A stretch of 30,621 nt of DNA, from the NCBI GenBank assembly GCA_900128585.1, contig LT642228.1, forward strand, positions 1 to 30,621, given 5' to 3'. This stretch comes from Stramenopiles sp. TOSAG23-3 (taxonomy: Eukaryota; Sar). This document shows, piece after piece, positions 7,842 through 15,705 of this stretch. Position numbers and translations under genes: made by a program. The notes beneath the pieces are model-generated. The model was not told the origin of the DNA and searched no databases. It saw only the letters and a program-made list of their open reading frames with translations. Position 1 is the stretch's first letter. Each line of letters begins with the position of its first letter.

Positions 7842-8828
7842 TCACATCATTGACTTAAAGTTTTGCTCCTGGACGAAGCGATACAACCGCGACGATTGAA
7901 AGTCAGCGTTAGTTTGGGGCAGGGGTGGAAAGCTCAGAACGTCAAATACATCCTCGCAACCCAAAAATTCTGGAATTTCCACATCATTCTTCATGCGATT
8001 CAACTCAGCGGCTTGGTGCAAGTTCAACGGCGGGGGTGGGATCTGGTTCAAATACGAATGCACTAGCTTCACCGGCGAAGGAAGTTTTGCGCCGGAAGTT
8101 GCATTCGCACACGCTTCTATAATATTGTCTATGTTTCCGTATTCCTGCATAAGCAAAGCTCCCCTCTTCGGGCCCACCCCGGTTACTCCAGGCAAATTGT
8201 CTACTTTGTCCCCAAGTAAGGCAAATAATTCTGGCAATAATCCCGGCGTTACCCCGAAACGATCCACCACACTAGATTCATCGTACACCTTACCGGTATG
8301 AGAATGTTCTACCGTAACGTTGTGACTATCATTGACCATTTGCAACATGTCTTTGTCTGGGGATATAATGTCAACCCCGGCAACAGCGTCCTGCGACGAA
8401 GAGAGTTTTGCGACCGTAGCGATCAAGTCGTCGGCTTCGACGGACGGGATTTGAAACTGTGCAACACCTAGCGTGGCCATTGCTTGCATGGACAGCGGAA
8501 ACTGCGGCCGTAATTCATCTGGCATTGCCGATCGGTTGGCTTTGTAACCAGAAAAATCATTGGAACGAATCAATCGCGAGGGATGATCCCAGCAAACAGC
8601 TGCCCCACTATATCTTGGACGTTTCGCACAGTCGGACAGTCCAACCGTCGCATTGTTTTCACAAGGGCGCTCTAACAACGAGATTATACTTCTCAAAAAT
8701 GTGTAGACCCCGTTGACTTTAACACCGTTCGGATTGTACAGGTCCGCCTTGTTTCCATAAAAAGCCTGATACAACAGCGCGTTACCGTCTATTAAACAGA
8801 TACGCCCATTGGCGATTCGAGTCACCAT
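7842..8828 (-). CDS. Stand-alone Pol I-type 5'-3' exonuclease (FEN superfamily)
   Basis: 328 residues. The frame extends upstream only to a GTG codon, so I use the first ATG (8826-8828), which gives MVTRIANGRICLIDGNALLY. The metal-binding signatures of the bacterial Pol I N-terminal nuclease are all present: LIDGN (D14), CWDHP, GYKANR, VEADDLIATVA and SPDKDMLQMV, followed by the helix-hairpin-helix block LLGDKVDNLPGVTGVGPKR. The C-terminal helical part (RMKNDVEIPEF, then LYRFVQEQNF) matches the end of the family domain, and no polymerase domain follows. An insertion at about residues 56-78 (NNATVGLSDCAKRPRYSG) is unusual. Such proteins remove flaps and RNA primers. In algae and plants relatives act in organelles, but no clear transit peptide is visible before residue 10, so the compartment is open. 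Confidence 0.9.
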   Translation of the reverse strand: MVTRIANGRICLIDGNALLYQAFYGNKADLYNPNGVKVNGVYTFLRSIISLLERPCENNATVGLSDCAKRPRYSGAAVCWDHPSRLIRSNDFSGYKANRSAMPDELRPQFPLSMQAMATLGVAQFQIPSVEADDLIATVAKLSSSQDAVAGVDIISPDKDMLQMVNDSHNVTVEHSHTGKVYDESSVVDRFGVTPGLLPELFALLGDKVDNLPGVTGVGPKRGALLMQEYGNIDNIIEACANATSGAKLPSPVKLVHSYLNQIPPPPLNLHQAAELNRMKNDVEIPEFLGCEDVFDVLSFPPLPQTNADFQSSRLYRFVQEQNFKSMM

Positions 8829-9792
8829 CTTGCACTGCAGAGTTAGTTCTACCTCCACCTTTCCCACCACGCTATCAACCGGTGAACTTCACAACTGCCA
8901 ATGGTCCGGTCTACCCCAACGTTTTCAAAGTACAGCTACCTTCAATCCTTTTACTACAATTTTCAATATGTATGAAAAACTTAATCCGTCAAACAGAATT
9001 AATATATATAATCGATCATCGAAAAACATATTCCTAAAACAGTTTAATTCATTCTATACACTATATGATATATAATAAGTAAATAGATGTGAACGAAGAA
9101 AAAATATTAATAATATAATTAATAATAATACGTGTATAATACTAAAAATAAATAACAAAAAATTTTTTTTTTTCTTCTCTCTCCTCTCCTCTTTGCCGGC
9201 GGGGAGGAGATATGTATTATGAGAAAAGTGACCAAGTTTACCGTTTGGAATACGAAACGCTCTCCTTTTATGAATCGTATAATACAATTAGAATGATAAT
9301 ATTGATAGAATATAATTATAAGCTAATAGTATGATTACATGTTTTTAATTAATTTAGCTATTATAAGTTTAATACATTTATTATGGTTGTTTTACCGATA
9401 AAAACAATTTGTAAAAAAGGACTTCTTTATTATAATATTAAAACAACAGGAAACAACATCATACACAGAATAACACTACAGGTTTTATTATTTTTTTAAA
9501 TTTATTTTTATATATATATATTATATTATGTGTTGGTAGTATGAGAAGAAGAAGTAGGCGAAAGGTAACAAACACATCATCAGGAGGAGACGCTTTCTTT
9601 TCTCAACAAGAGAATCAGCTCATTACGTACTAGAACGGGGTGTTCAACAGCGCGGAAAGAAGAGGAACAAAGAAGGCCAGTTCCGTTTTGTTTAATTAAC
9701 ACCTACATTCCTTTCATCCATTAGGAAAACACGACGCTTTCCGTTCGAGGGAAATTGCCAAGACTCCCTAGTAAGAAGCTATCTAATAGCAA
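8829..9792. other. Divergent AT-rich spacer between the exonuclease and CCDC113-like genes
   Basis: 964 bp between two outward-facing ATGs, with no credible coding frame. The middle (about 8990-9540) is almost pure A/T with TA-rich runs. A GC-rich imperfect inverted repeat sits at 9180-9210. The last 200 bp before 9793 have near-normal composition and probably form the 5' leader of the CCDC113-like gene. Confidence 0.6.
9180..9210. repeat. GC-rich inverted repeat in an A/T sea
   Basis: TCTCCTCTCC (9180-9189) and GGGGAGGAGA (9201-9210) pair over 10 bp with one mismatch around an 11-base loop. It stands out because it is surrounded by almost pure A/T. Function unknown. Confidence 0.35.
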
Positions 9793-10827
9793 ATGGACCA
9801 CTTAAGCGAAGATGAAGTTGCTGCACAGTTAGACGCGCTGGTACGAAGCAATGACAAGATAAGGCGTGAAAACGAATTGTACGAGTCGTATATGTCGCGG
9901 AATATCATGGAAGCAGACCCAGCTGCTAATGAAACGAGGCGGGATAGGAAAAAGAGAAGAGGTGCAGACAAAAAGGCTCAGAGCCTTCCTGTCTTCTTGA
10001 ACACGCAACAAAAGTTGGATATAGCCAACTCAGAGGGGGAAGCGATACAAAAAGAAATAAACGAGACAAAAGCAAAGAGCGAGAAACTGATCGATACCCT
10101 TAAGTCCGTCATCGAGGAGACTGATATACGCGTCTCAGACTTGAAGAAAGACGCCTACGAGTTCAAGCGAGATATCGTAGTAGGGGCAGAGAATTTTCGC
10201 ACGGGAAAAACGATGGCGGAGAAAGTTGTCCGCTACATGGAGGAGAAACTTCGCCAGAAAGATGCGTTGGTGGAAAAGTTGAAGCTAAAAAACTCGACCA
10301 TCAAGAGCCAGATTGCTAAGGTTGACTCCCAGTTGAGACAGAAGGAAGAAATGGGAGACGTATTGCATTACATCGACTTTCACCAGCTGCAAATTGAGAA
10401 CAAACAGTACGTTGCAAAAATTGAAGAGCGTAACCAGGAGCTTCTGAAGTTGAAGATGACCACAGGAAGCACAGTCCAAGTCCTCAACTCGTTGAAGAAG
10501 CAGTTGCAAGATATTATTACAGAGAGCGATTGGTTGCGGAAGGAGACTAAGGCGCGCACAGACATGTTAAAGAAGATAAAGAGGGACAATATTAATGTTG
10601 GGGATGAAATAGTCAAGGAACGAAAACGGCTGAGAAAGTTTGCATCAGCGAAAGAAGAAACGGAGGGCTTGCCGGTAACCCTGGACTACATTCTTCAGAA
10701 AAAAGAAGTTTACGAGCTTGAATCTACAATTAAAAACTGGGAGCGTAAGCTTGAAATAGCCGACATGGAGGCGCGGGTCGTTCGTAGTAAGAAAAAACGC
10801 CAGCGCATGGGCCAAATGATGATGTAG
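9793..10827 (+). CDS. CCDC113: CCDC113/FAP263-like ciliary coiled-coil protein
   Basis: 344 residues, ATG start, nearly all helical. The diagnostic block, IDFHQLQIENKQYVAKIEER followed by NQELLKLKMTTGSTVQVLNS, is the core of the CCDC113/CCDC96 coiled-coil domain (DUF4201 family). The short N-terminal helix, LDALVRSNDKIRRENELYES, and the total length fit CCDC113 (Chlamydomonas FAP263) better than the longer CCDC96/FAP184, though the two are paralogues and either is possible. In known organisms the pair forms an axonemal complex near the radial spoke 3 / nexin-dynein region and supports ciliary beating, so this gene indicates a motile flagellum. A basic tail (RSKKKRQR) ends the protein. The stop is TAG. 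The gene is convergent with MMS19 (393-bp gap). Confidence 0.8.
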   Translation: MDHLSEDEVAAQLDALVRSNDKIRRENELYESYMSRNIMEADPAANETRRDRKKRRGADKKAQSLPVFLNTQQKLDIANSEGEAIQKEINETKAKSEKLIDTLKSVIEETDIRVSDLKKDAYEFKRDIVVGAENFRTGKTMAEKVVRYMEEKLRQKDALVEKLKLKNSTIKSQIAKVDSQLRQKEEMGDVLHYIDFHQLQIENKQYVAKIEERNQELLKLKMTTGSTVQVLNSLKKQLQDIITESDWLRKETKARTDMLKKIKRDNINVGDEIVKERKRLRKFASAKEETEGLPVTLDYILQKKEVYELESTIKNWERKLEIADMEARVVRSKKKRQRMGQMMM

Positions 10828-11220
10828 GGTTAGTCGCAATGTAGTAACCTATAAAGCTAATTTTACGAAGCACTAAAACTCTTATCTTCAGGTATGATAT
10901 GTTCATGTAGTATCATATGATAAGTTAATTTTTCTTTCTGACCTTTCCTTTTTCATTTTTAAAAACAAGAAAATTGGCTGTTATTTAAGTAATTAAAATT
11001 ACTGTAGTGCGAACTAAAATCTAGATTTAAGACATTCTAGGTTTGCATTCCTCAGTTATATGCTTTTAAACCCTCCTTTTTTATATTTTAATATCAATTA
11101 CGATTTCAGTTCGAACCCTGACTAGTCCTGTCTTGATGTTTTAATTTGATTTTTTAATTTCGTTTCGTTGATTGTCAATCACTTTTTATTATGTTTTAAA
11201 ATTCAGGATTGCCGTCTTGC
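10828..11220. other. Convergent 3' spacer between the CCDC113-like and MMS19 genes
   Basis: 393 bp between two stop codons. It holds copy c of the shared motif and otherwise AT-rich sequence. The string AGTTCGAACCC at 11108-11118 resembles a tRNA B-box, but no tRNA can be built around it. Confidence 0.6.
10961..11014 (+). repeat. Shared 3'-gap motif, copy c
   Basis: AAAAACAAGAAAATTGGCTG then TTATTTA leads into a perfect palindrome, AGTAATT-AA-AATTACT (10988-11003), and the tail GTAGTGCGAACT (11003-11014). Head, palindromic AT core and tail match copy b in the same order. The palindrome halves differ in sequence between copies but keep the pairing, which hints at a conserved stem. Confidence 0.65.
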
Positions 11221-14200
11221 TCACACGTCCATACTTACTACAAACCATTCATTTCGTACCTCCACCGCCTTCCTACGGACTGCCCTGCTTCGATCGCCAA
11301 TTGGCTCCTCAAGGCCCTTTAAGACGCGTGCTTTGTAGGGGTGAATGAGCAGATACGGGTACTTCAAAAATGTTAGCATCGCAGTAAGCGCAAGCAGCCG
11401 GTCCTCTGCGTTTTTGTTCTGGCTCGACCTGGTCAATCTCAAGATTGCAGGTACTACTGTATCCAAATGCTCCTCCACATCACTCCTACTTCTTTCTAGG
11501 ACGGCCAAAAACGTCTTCAATGCAGATATACTAAGGCCGTTGTCTTTGGAAGAAACCGCTTCTATTGTTAATGGCAGTATTGTGGCCATGTGCGAATCTA
11601 GCGCCGACGTTGGCACGTGCTTTGCCAACAGCAGCACGGCTTTGATATGGTTGGCTCGCAAAGTCCGGTCCACATCCTCTAACTTCGATTTTAGCTTGCT
11701 AAGTATACTTTCAAAAAACCTTTGCTTAAAAAAGAGGGTCTTGTTTGTGTCACAAGAGTCGCTCAAAACGTCTTTCGAGTCCTGCAAGATCAGAGGCAGG
11801 GATGCGCAGGCCATATCGCTTACGCTTCTGCCACCCTCGTGTTGCAATGCCTCAAATATCTTTTGGACGAATTTCTCCCCCGATTTGTGCCCTCGCATAA
11901 CTAAAGACTTTCCGATCCATGACATTGTCTTCACACCGGGCGCAGTGGGCGCATCGAACGCAATGGCTTGGTTTACCCACTGGTTAAATGCATTATTGCT
12001 GATATCAACTTTGTTAAATACTGCAGCGAGGCAACGAGAAGCCGATTCAATGTGGCGATATGCAATCAACCGCTGCATTAGCATTTCCAACTGGTGTTGG
12101 TCCATCGCATTTAGCGTCGTTCTTTTGCAAGATCCCAGAACGGAAACGAGAACGCCAAGGGCATCTCCTCCTGCCGCCTCACTCACCAGTGGCGAAAACG
12201 CGGCGTTTTTATCCAAGTACGCTTGTACAACATGCTGCACAAAGACTTCGTGGTGCTCAAGAGAAGCGTTTTGGGTGACGACGCGAAAAATTCGTTCATA
12301 GCACAGACGACAAGATTGCGCACCTGCCAATGTCCCATCTTGCGACTGCTTTATGAAATCGTCAAATAGGGCGTACGCAAATGCTTTCCCCTCCTCTCCC
12401 ACTCTCGCTGAAAAGCACCAAGACATAAAGTTTACGTTGCCTTTTAAACATTCAATTGCTTTGGCAAAGGCGCGGTACAAAGCCGCGCCGTAGTATGCAT
12501 TTCCCGCATGAGCAGAGGCAAAAGTATAAATACTCGATATTGCCCAAGTGCAATAATCGGGCAAAACTGCAAAGTTCGCCAAAGCTTGGAGCACTGCGCC
12601 GAGCGGTCGCGCCGCAGTATTTTCCTCCGTCTTGCACAAGATTTTCTTTAGTTCAGTCTCCAAATATGGCAATACGGTAGACGCATAAAACATTTTGTAG
12701 ATGCCACCGTTTTTTGATTTAGACCCCTTTGACGCAACGTCGAGCAGAAACTTTAGGGCCGCGGATCGCACTGCTTCGTTTTGCTCCTTTAAAATCGTGC
12801 TTGCGAGCGAGACGGAAATCGATTCCAAGTCTCCCTTTTCAATAAAAGAGATAGGGGGCCTGACGATCATATTTCTCAGCGCCATGAGGCATAACGACCG
12901 CCGTTGGATATTTTCCTTTCTGCTATCTACCGGGGTTTCTTGGTACGTTGTCCAAAACAAGGTTTTAATATCCTTAAAAACCAACGTTAAAGATTGTTCT
13001 GCGTCGTAGTAAGAGACCTCTTCATCAATGATGTCCGTAAGCAGCGCCAGGGCTTCTCTCGTCGCATCTCTCTGGGAAGGTTGCTCACTCTTGTCATGCA
13101 ACTCCTTCAGCATTGGCACTGCCTTTGACATTGTTATGACAAAGCTGCTGGACGAGGCCGCTGCGAACGCTTGCAGCAAGCGCGCCGCAGCTCGGCCAAT
13201 GAGCGAGTCCGGCGACCCTGATATTTCTATCGTACTCTTCGATAGCATGGAGTGCGCAAACGACGACCACGACGAGGAAACTGCTGACGTAGGGGCGTTG
13301 CTGTTAGACAATGCCGAAGCCTTGGTTGTTGCAACCATGCAACACGATACCATGCGTTTCACAAATGTTAACGCGGCAGCAACAACTTCTTCTTCTGTAC
13401 TGCGAAGAATCTCGTCAAGCAGTGCATCGCTTAGGCGAGAATCGACGAATCCCCCGGCGGCCCCGTTCTTGTTCTCATCGAGTCCATACGCTTCTACACA
13501 GATGGCCCACGCCTCGAACGACTGTATTTTTGCAGCATCTAATTCAGACTCAATCTTCTCGATGAGGAATGGAAAAACGTGTTTTCCGAGCCGGGGTGTG
13601 GAAGAAAAAATTTGCTGAAGCAAATCGATGAGGCTTTCCGGCGTAATTTGGTGCGGATCATCTTTCGGAGGCCTGAATGTTATAGGAAAGTAGCAAGAAG
13701 TTGTTTCAAACAGGGCTTCAAGCAACGTATCATCAATATCCGTTTGGCTATTTCCAAACGTTCGCAGGATGGTGTTCGCAGCACTAAGGCCTCGGATAAG
13801 GCAACGTGGATCCTTTTCAAGCCACACAGAATCTTTAAATGCCCCTATAAATTCATTTGCTTTACCATCCAGCGTCCTCACATGGTTCACGTACGAACTA
13901 TTTGCAAAAATTGTTTGATACAATTCAAGATTCGTTTTTCGCCACTCTTGCACCATTGCAGGAACGTTCATTTTCGACATGGCAGTAAGTAGCTCTGCGC
14001 ATTGTTCTGGGGTCACAAGCTCGCTATCTTTATACTTCACCAAATGGAGTACACACTGCATCGCCCCACCAACGCTGACATAGTCCTCAAACCGGCCTAC
14101 GAAAAACGCAAACAACATCTCTGCGTCGTGTCGTTTGACTCCCCCAGCTGCTTCAGTTGTGAGGCGCAGCAAACCAGTCATTTCGCTCGTCTGCAGGACT

Positions 14201-14409
14201 GCTTCCAAGCTTTCGGCCAAGAGCTGCATGGCATTTTCTCTAACCGAACTGGTATCGTGGAGCATGTATTTTCTTAAATCACCTGAAATAAGAGTTTTTA
14301 GCGCCACCATCCCTTCCCTGTGGCAATACGCACGGACGTGCCCCGCAGCTTCTTCCCGCGGTTCCTTGTCATTGGAGGCGTCGGTATAGATACGTAAATG
14401 TTCGTCCAT
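11221..14409 (-). CDS. MMS19: MMS19, cytosolic Fe-S cluster assembly targeting factor
   Basis: 1062 residues, close to the roughly 1030 of animal MMS19. I take the ATG at 14407-14409; the frame continues 48 bp further to a GTG but has no earlier ATG. The N-terminal domain contains the family's most conserved stretch, TTSCYFPITFRPPKDDPH, followed by SLIDLLQQIFSSTPRLGK and FPFLIEKIESELDAAK. The middle and C-terminus are HEAT-repeat helices, ending LLIHPYKARVLKGLEEPIGD then AVRRKAVEVRNEWF, the typical MMS19 C-terminus. MMS19 acts with CIAO1 and CIAO2B in the CIA targeting complex and delivers Fe-S clusters to DNA polymerases, helicases and primase. The intronless gene appears complete. Its 5' end sits inside a 48-bp tandem duplication. 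Confidence 0.95.
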   Translation of the reverse strand: MDEHLRIYTDASNDKEPREEAAGHVRAYCHREGMVALKTLISGDLRKYMLHDTSSVRENAMQLLAESLEAVLQTSEMTGLLRLTTEAAGGVKRHDAEMLFAFFVGRFEDYVSVGGAMQCVLHLVKYKDSELVTPEQCAELLTAMSKMNVPAMVQEWRKTNLELYQTIFANSSYVNHVRTLDGKANEFIGAFKDSVWLEKDPRCLIRGLSAANTILRTFGNSQTDIDDTLLEALFETTSCYFPITFRPPKDDPHQITPESLIDLLQQIFSSTPRLGKHVFPFLIEKIESELDAAKIQSFEAWAICVEAYGLDENKNGAAGGFVDSRLSDALLDEILRSTEEEVVAAALTFVKRMVSCCMVATTKASALSNSNAPTSAVSSSWSSFAHSMLSKSTIEISGSPDSLIGRAAARLLQAFAAASSSSFVITMSKAVPMLKELHDKSEQPSQRDATREALALLTDIIDEEVSYYDAEQSLTLVFKDIKTLFWTTYQETPVDSRKENIQRRSLCLMALRNMIVRPPISFIEKGDLESISVSLASTILKEQNEAVRSAALKFLLDVASKGSKSKNGGIYKMFYASTVLPYLETELKKILCKTEENTAARPLGAVLQALANFAVLPDYCTWAISSIYTFASAHAGNAYYGAALYRAFAKAIECLKGNVNFMSWCFSARVGEEGKAFAYALFDDFIKQSQDGTLAGAQSCRLCYERIFRVVTQNASLEHHEVFVQHVVQAYLDKNAAFSPLVSEAAGGDALGVLVSVLGSCKRTTLNAMDQHQLEMLMQRLIAYRHIESASRCLAAVFNKVDISNNAFNQWVNQAIAFDAPTAPGVKTMSWIGKSLVMRGHKSGEKFVQKIFEALQHEGGRSVSDMACASLPLILQDSKDVLSDSCDTNKTLFFKQRFFESILSKLKSKLEDVDRTLRANHIKAVLLLAKHVPTSALDSHMATILPLTIEAVSSKDNGLSISALKTFLAVLERSRSDVEEHLDTVVPAILRLTRSSQNKNAEDRLLALTAMLTFLKYPYLLIHPYKARVLKGLEEPIGDRSRAVRRKAVEVRNEWFVVSMDV

Positions 14410-14492
14410 TGCAACGCAAAGGAAATTTTTTTGCCTGGTAAGTGAATGTTCGTCCACAGTAATGCAAACTCACTTTTTTTGCCTGGAACTAC
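14397..14492. repeat. 48-bp tandem duplication across the MMS19 start codon
   Basis: Two diverged copies at 14397-14444 and 14445-14492 share AATGTTCGTCCA at their left ends and TTTTTTTGCCTGG at the same offset (14426-14438 and 14474-14486). The period is 48 bp, a multiple of three. Copy 1 holds the MMS19 ATG followed by GAC GAA CAT. Copy 2 has GTG at the matching position followed by the same codons. Confidence 0.8.
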
Positions 14493-14591
14493 AACGCACA
14501 TTTGACGATATTGTAAATTGTTTGAAGCCCGCTCAATAATCCTCAATGATATTTTCTTTCTTTCTGTACACTTTTTAGGAGTAGTAGCGGT

Positions 14592-14640
14592 GAAGAGAGA
14601 AGGAGGAGGAAGAAGGGGGAGGGGGGGAAGGAGGAGAGGA
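14592..14640 (+). repeat. G-rich polypurine tract
   Basis: 49 bases of pure purine with GGAGGAGG and two long G runs (5 and 7). It is about 180 bp upstream of the MMS19 ATG. It has only two separate runs of three or more G, so it is not a canonical four-run quadruplex. Confidence 0.85.
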
Positions 14641-14829
14641 CGAAATGTTGTTTTGTTTTTTGTTGTTGTCTCTCTTCTTTCTTCTTATTGTGTGGTCCTG
14701 TCTGTCGGTGGGGGATGGAGGGTTGTATGTTGTTGCTCTTCTTTCTTCTTTTTATTATTATTATTGGTGGTGTTGCGCTATTATGGCTGCTGCTGATCCT
14801 AATGCTATGTGGTTTATTAATATTTTTGT

Positions 14830-14934
14830 GGAGGAAGAGAGAGAAAGAAGAAAAAAAAAAGGCAAAAAGAAGAAAGAAGAGAAAAAAAAAATGATAAAAA
14901 AAAATGCTGAAGAAAAAAAAAAGTAAAAAAAAAC
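14830..14934 (+). repeat. A-rich polypurine tract
   Basis: Almost uninterrupted GAAA/AAG and A runs on the + strand, broken by a few single pyrimidines. Low-complexity spacer sequence. Confidence 0.85.
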
Positions 14935-15705
14935 ATAAAAAAATAATATTAATAAAATATAGAAACAACACTCTCTAGGAAATACAGGTAATAGCGTTAA
15001 TGATTGAAACACGGTGGACGGAAGAAATACAATTAATTCAATAGGATTTATATCATCACAACTACAAATTATAACTACATATAAAACTATTTTATAGTTA
15101 TAGTGTATATAATAAATAACTATATAAATATTTTTTGCTTTGTCAGTTAAAAGTTTTTGGAGGAGAACTGCGAGTGAACTTCGAACTGTGATGAACCTAT
15201 TTCTATTTCTATGCTATGATGATGAATTTTGAAAACCGTTATTCTCTTTATGTCTAGAATGATTGATGGTAAAATGTATACTTAGATACTTATAGATACT
15301 GTAGCGGGTTATTTTTGCCTTGCCTGTTGGGGTGGTATAAAGTCGTCCTCCAATATATTCTTTCTTCTTTTTTTCTATCACTAAAACTACTCCAAATTAT
15401 TATATCATCGTTTTGAAACCTCTACTCTGTCCCTGTGAAAAAATAAATAAAGAAGAAGTGGTGAGTGAAATCATCTTCTGTTCTTTCATACTTTTTTGTT
15501 GCTGTTGAGTTTACTAAGGCAAGTATTGTTCTTGCAACACAGAAACGGAACATCAGGGTTATACGTTTTTAACAGTATATGAGAGAGCAATACTCCTGGC
15601 GCGTTATTTGCAACGAGGAAGCAACAAACAAAAAGAACAACGAATCTTCTGAACGAACTTTAAACATCCCAGCCAAGAAGCGTAGAAACTTCAGAGCACT
15701 ACGAA

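Larger units (their letters stand above)
14410..15705. other. Divergent spacer between MMS19 and the 982-residue protein gene
   Basis: 1296 bp between outward-facing ATGs. I see no gene. It holds a G-rich purine tract (14592-14640), a GTTGTT/TTC-rich stretch around 14640-14760, a long A-rich purine tract (14830-14934), A/T-rich sequence to about 15150, and more balanced sequence from about 15500, which is the likely 5' leader of the downstream gene. Confidence 0.6.

Noticed and set aside
11108-11118. tRNA B-box-like AGTTCGAACCC
   Set aside because: No A-box or cloverleaf upstream; the surrounding sequence is AT-rich spacer.
11345-12301. 318-codon + strand frame inside MMS19
   Set aside because: Antisense shadow of the clearly conserved MMS19 frame; its translation is Ser/Thr-rich with no domain.
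14592-14640. G-quadruplex candidate
   Set aside because: Only two separated runs of three or more G, not the four needed for a canonical structure.
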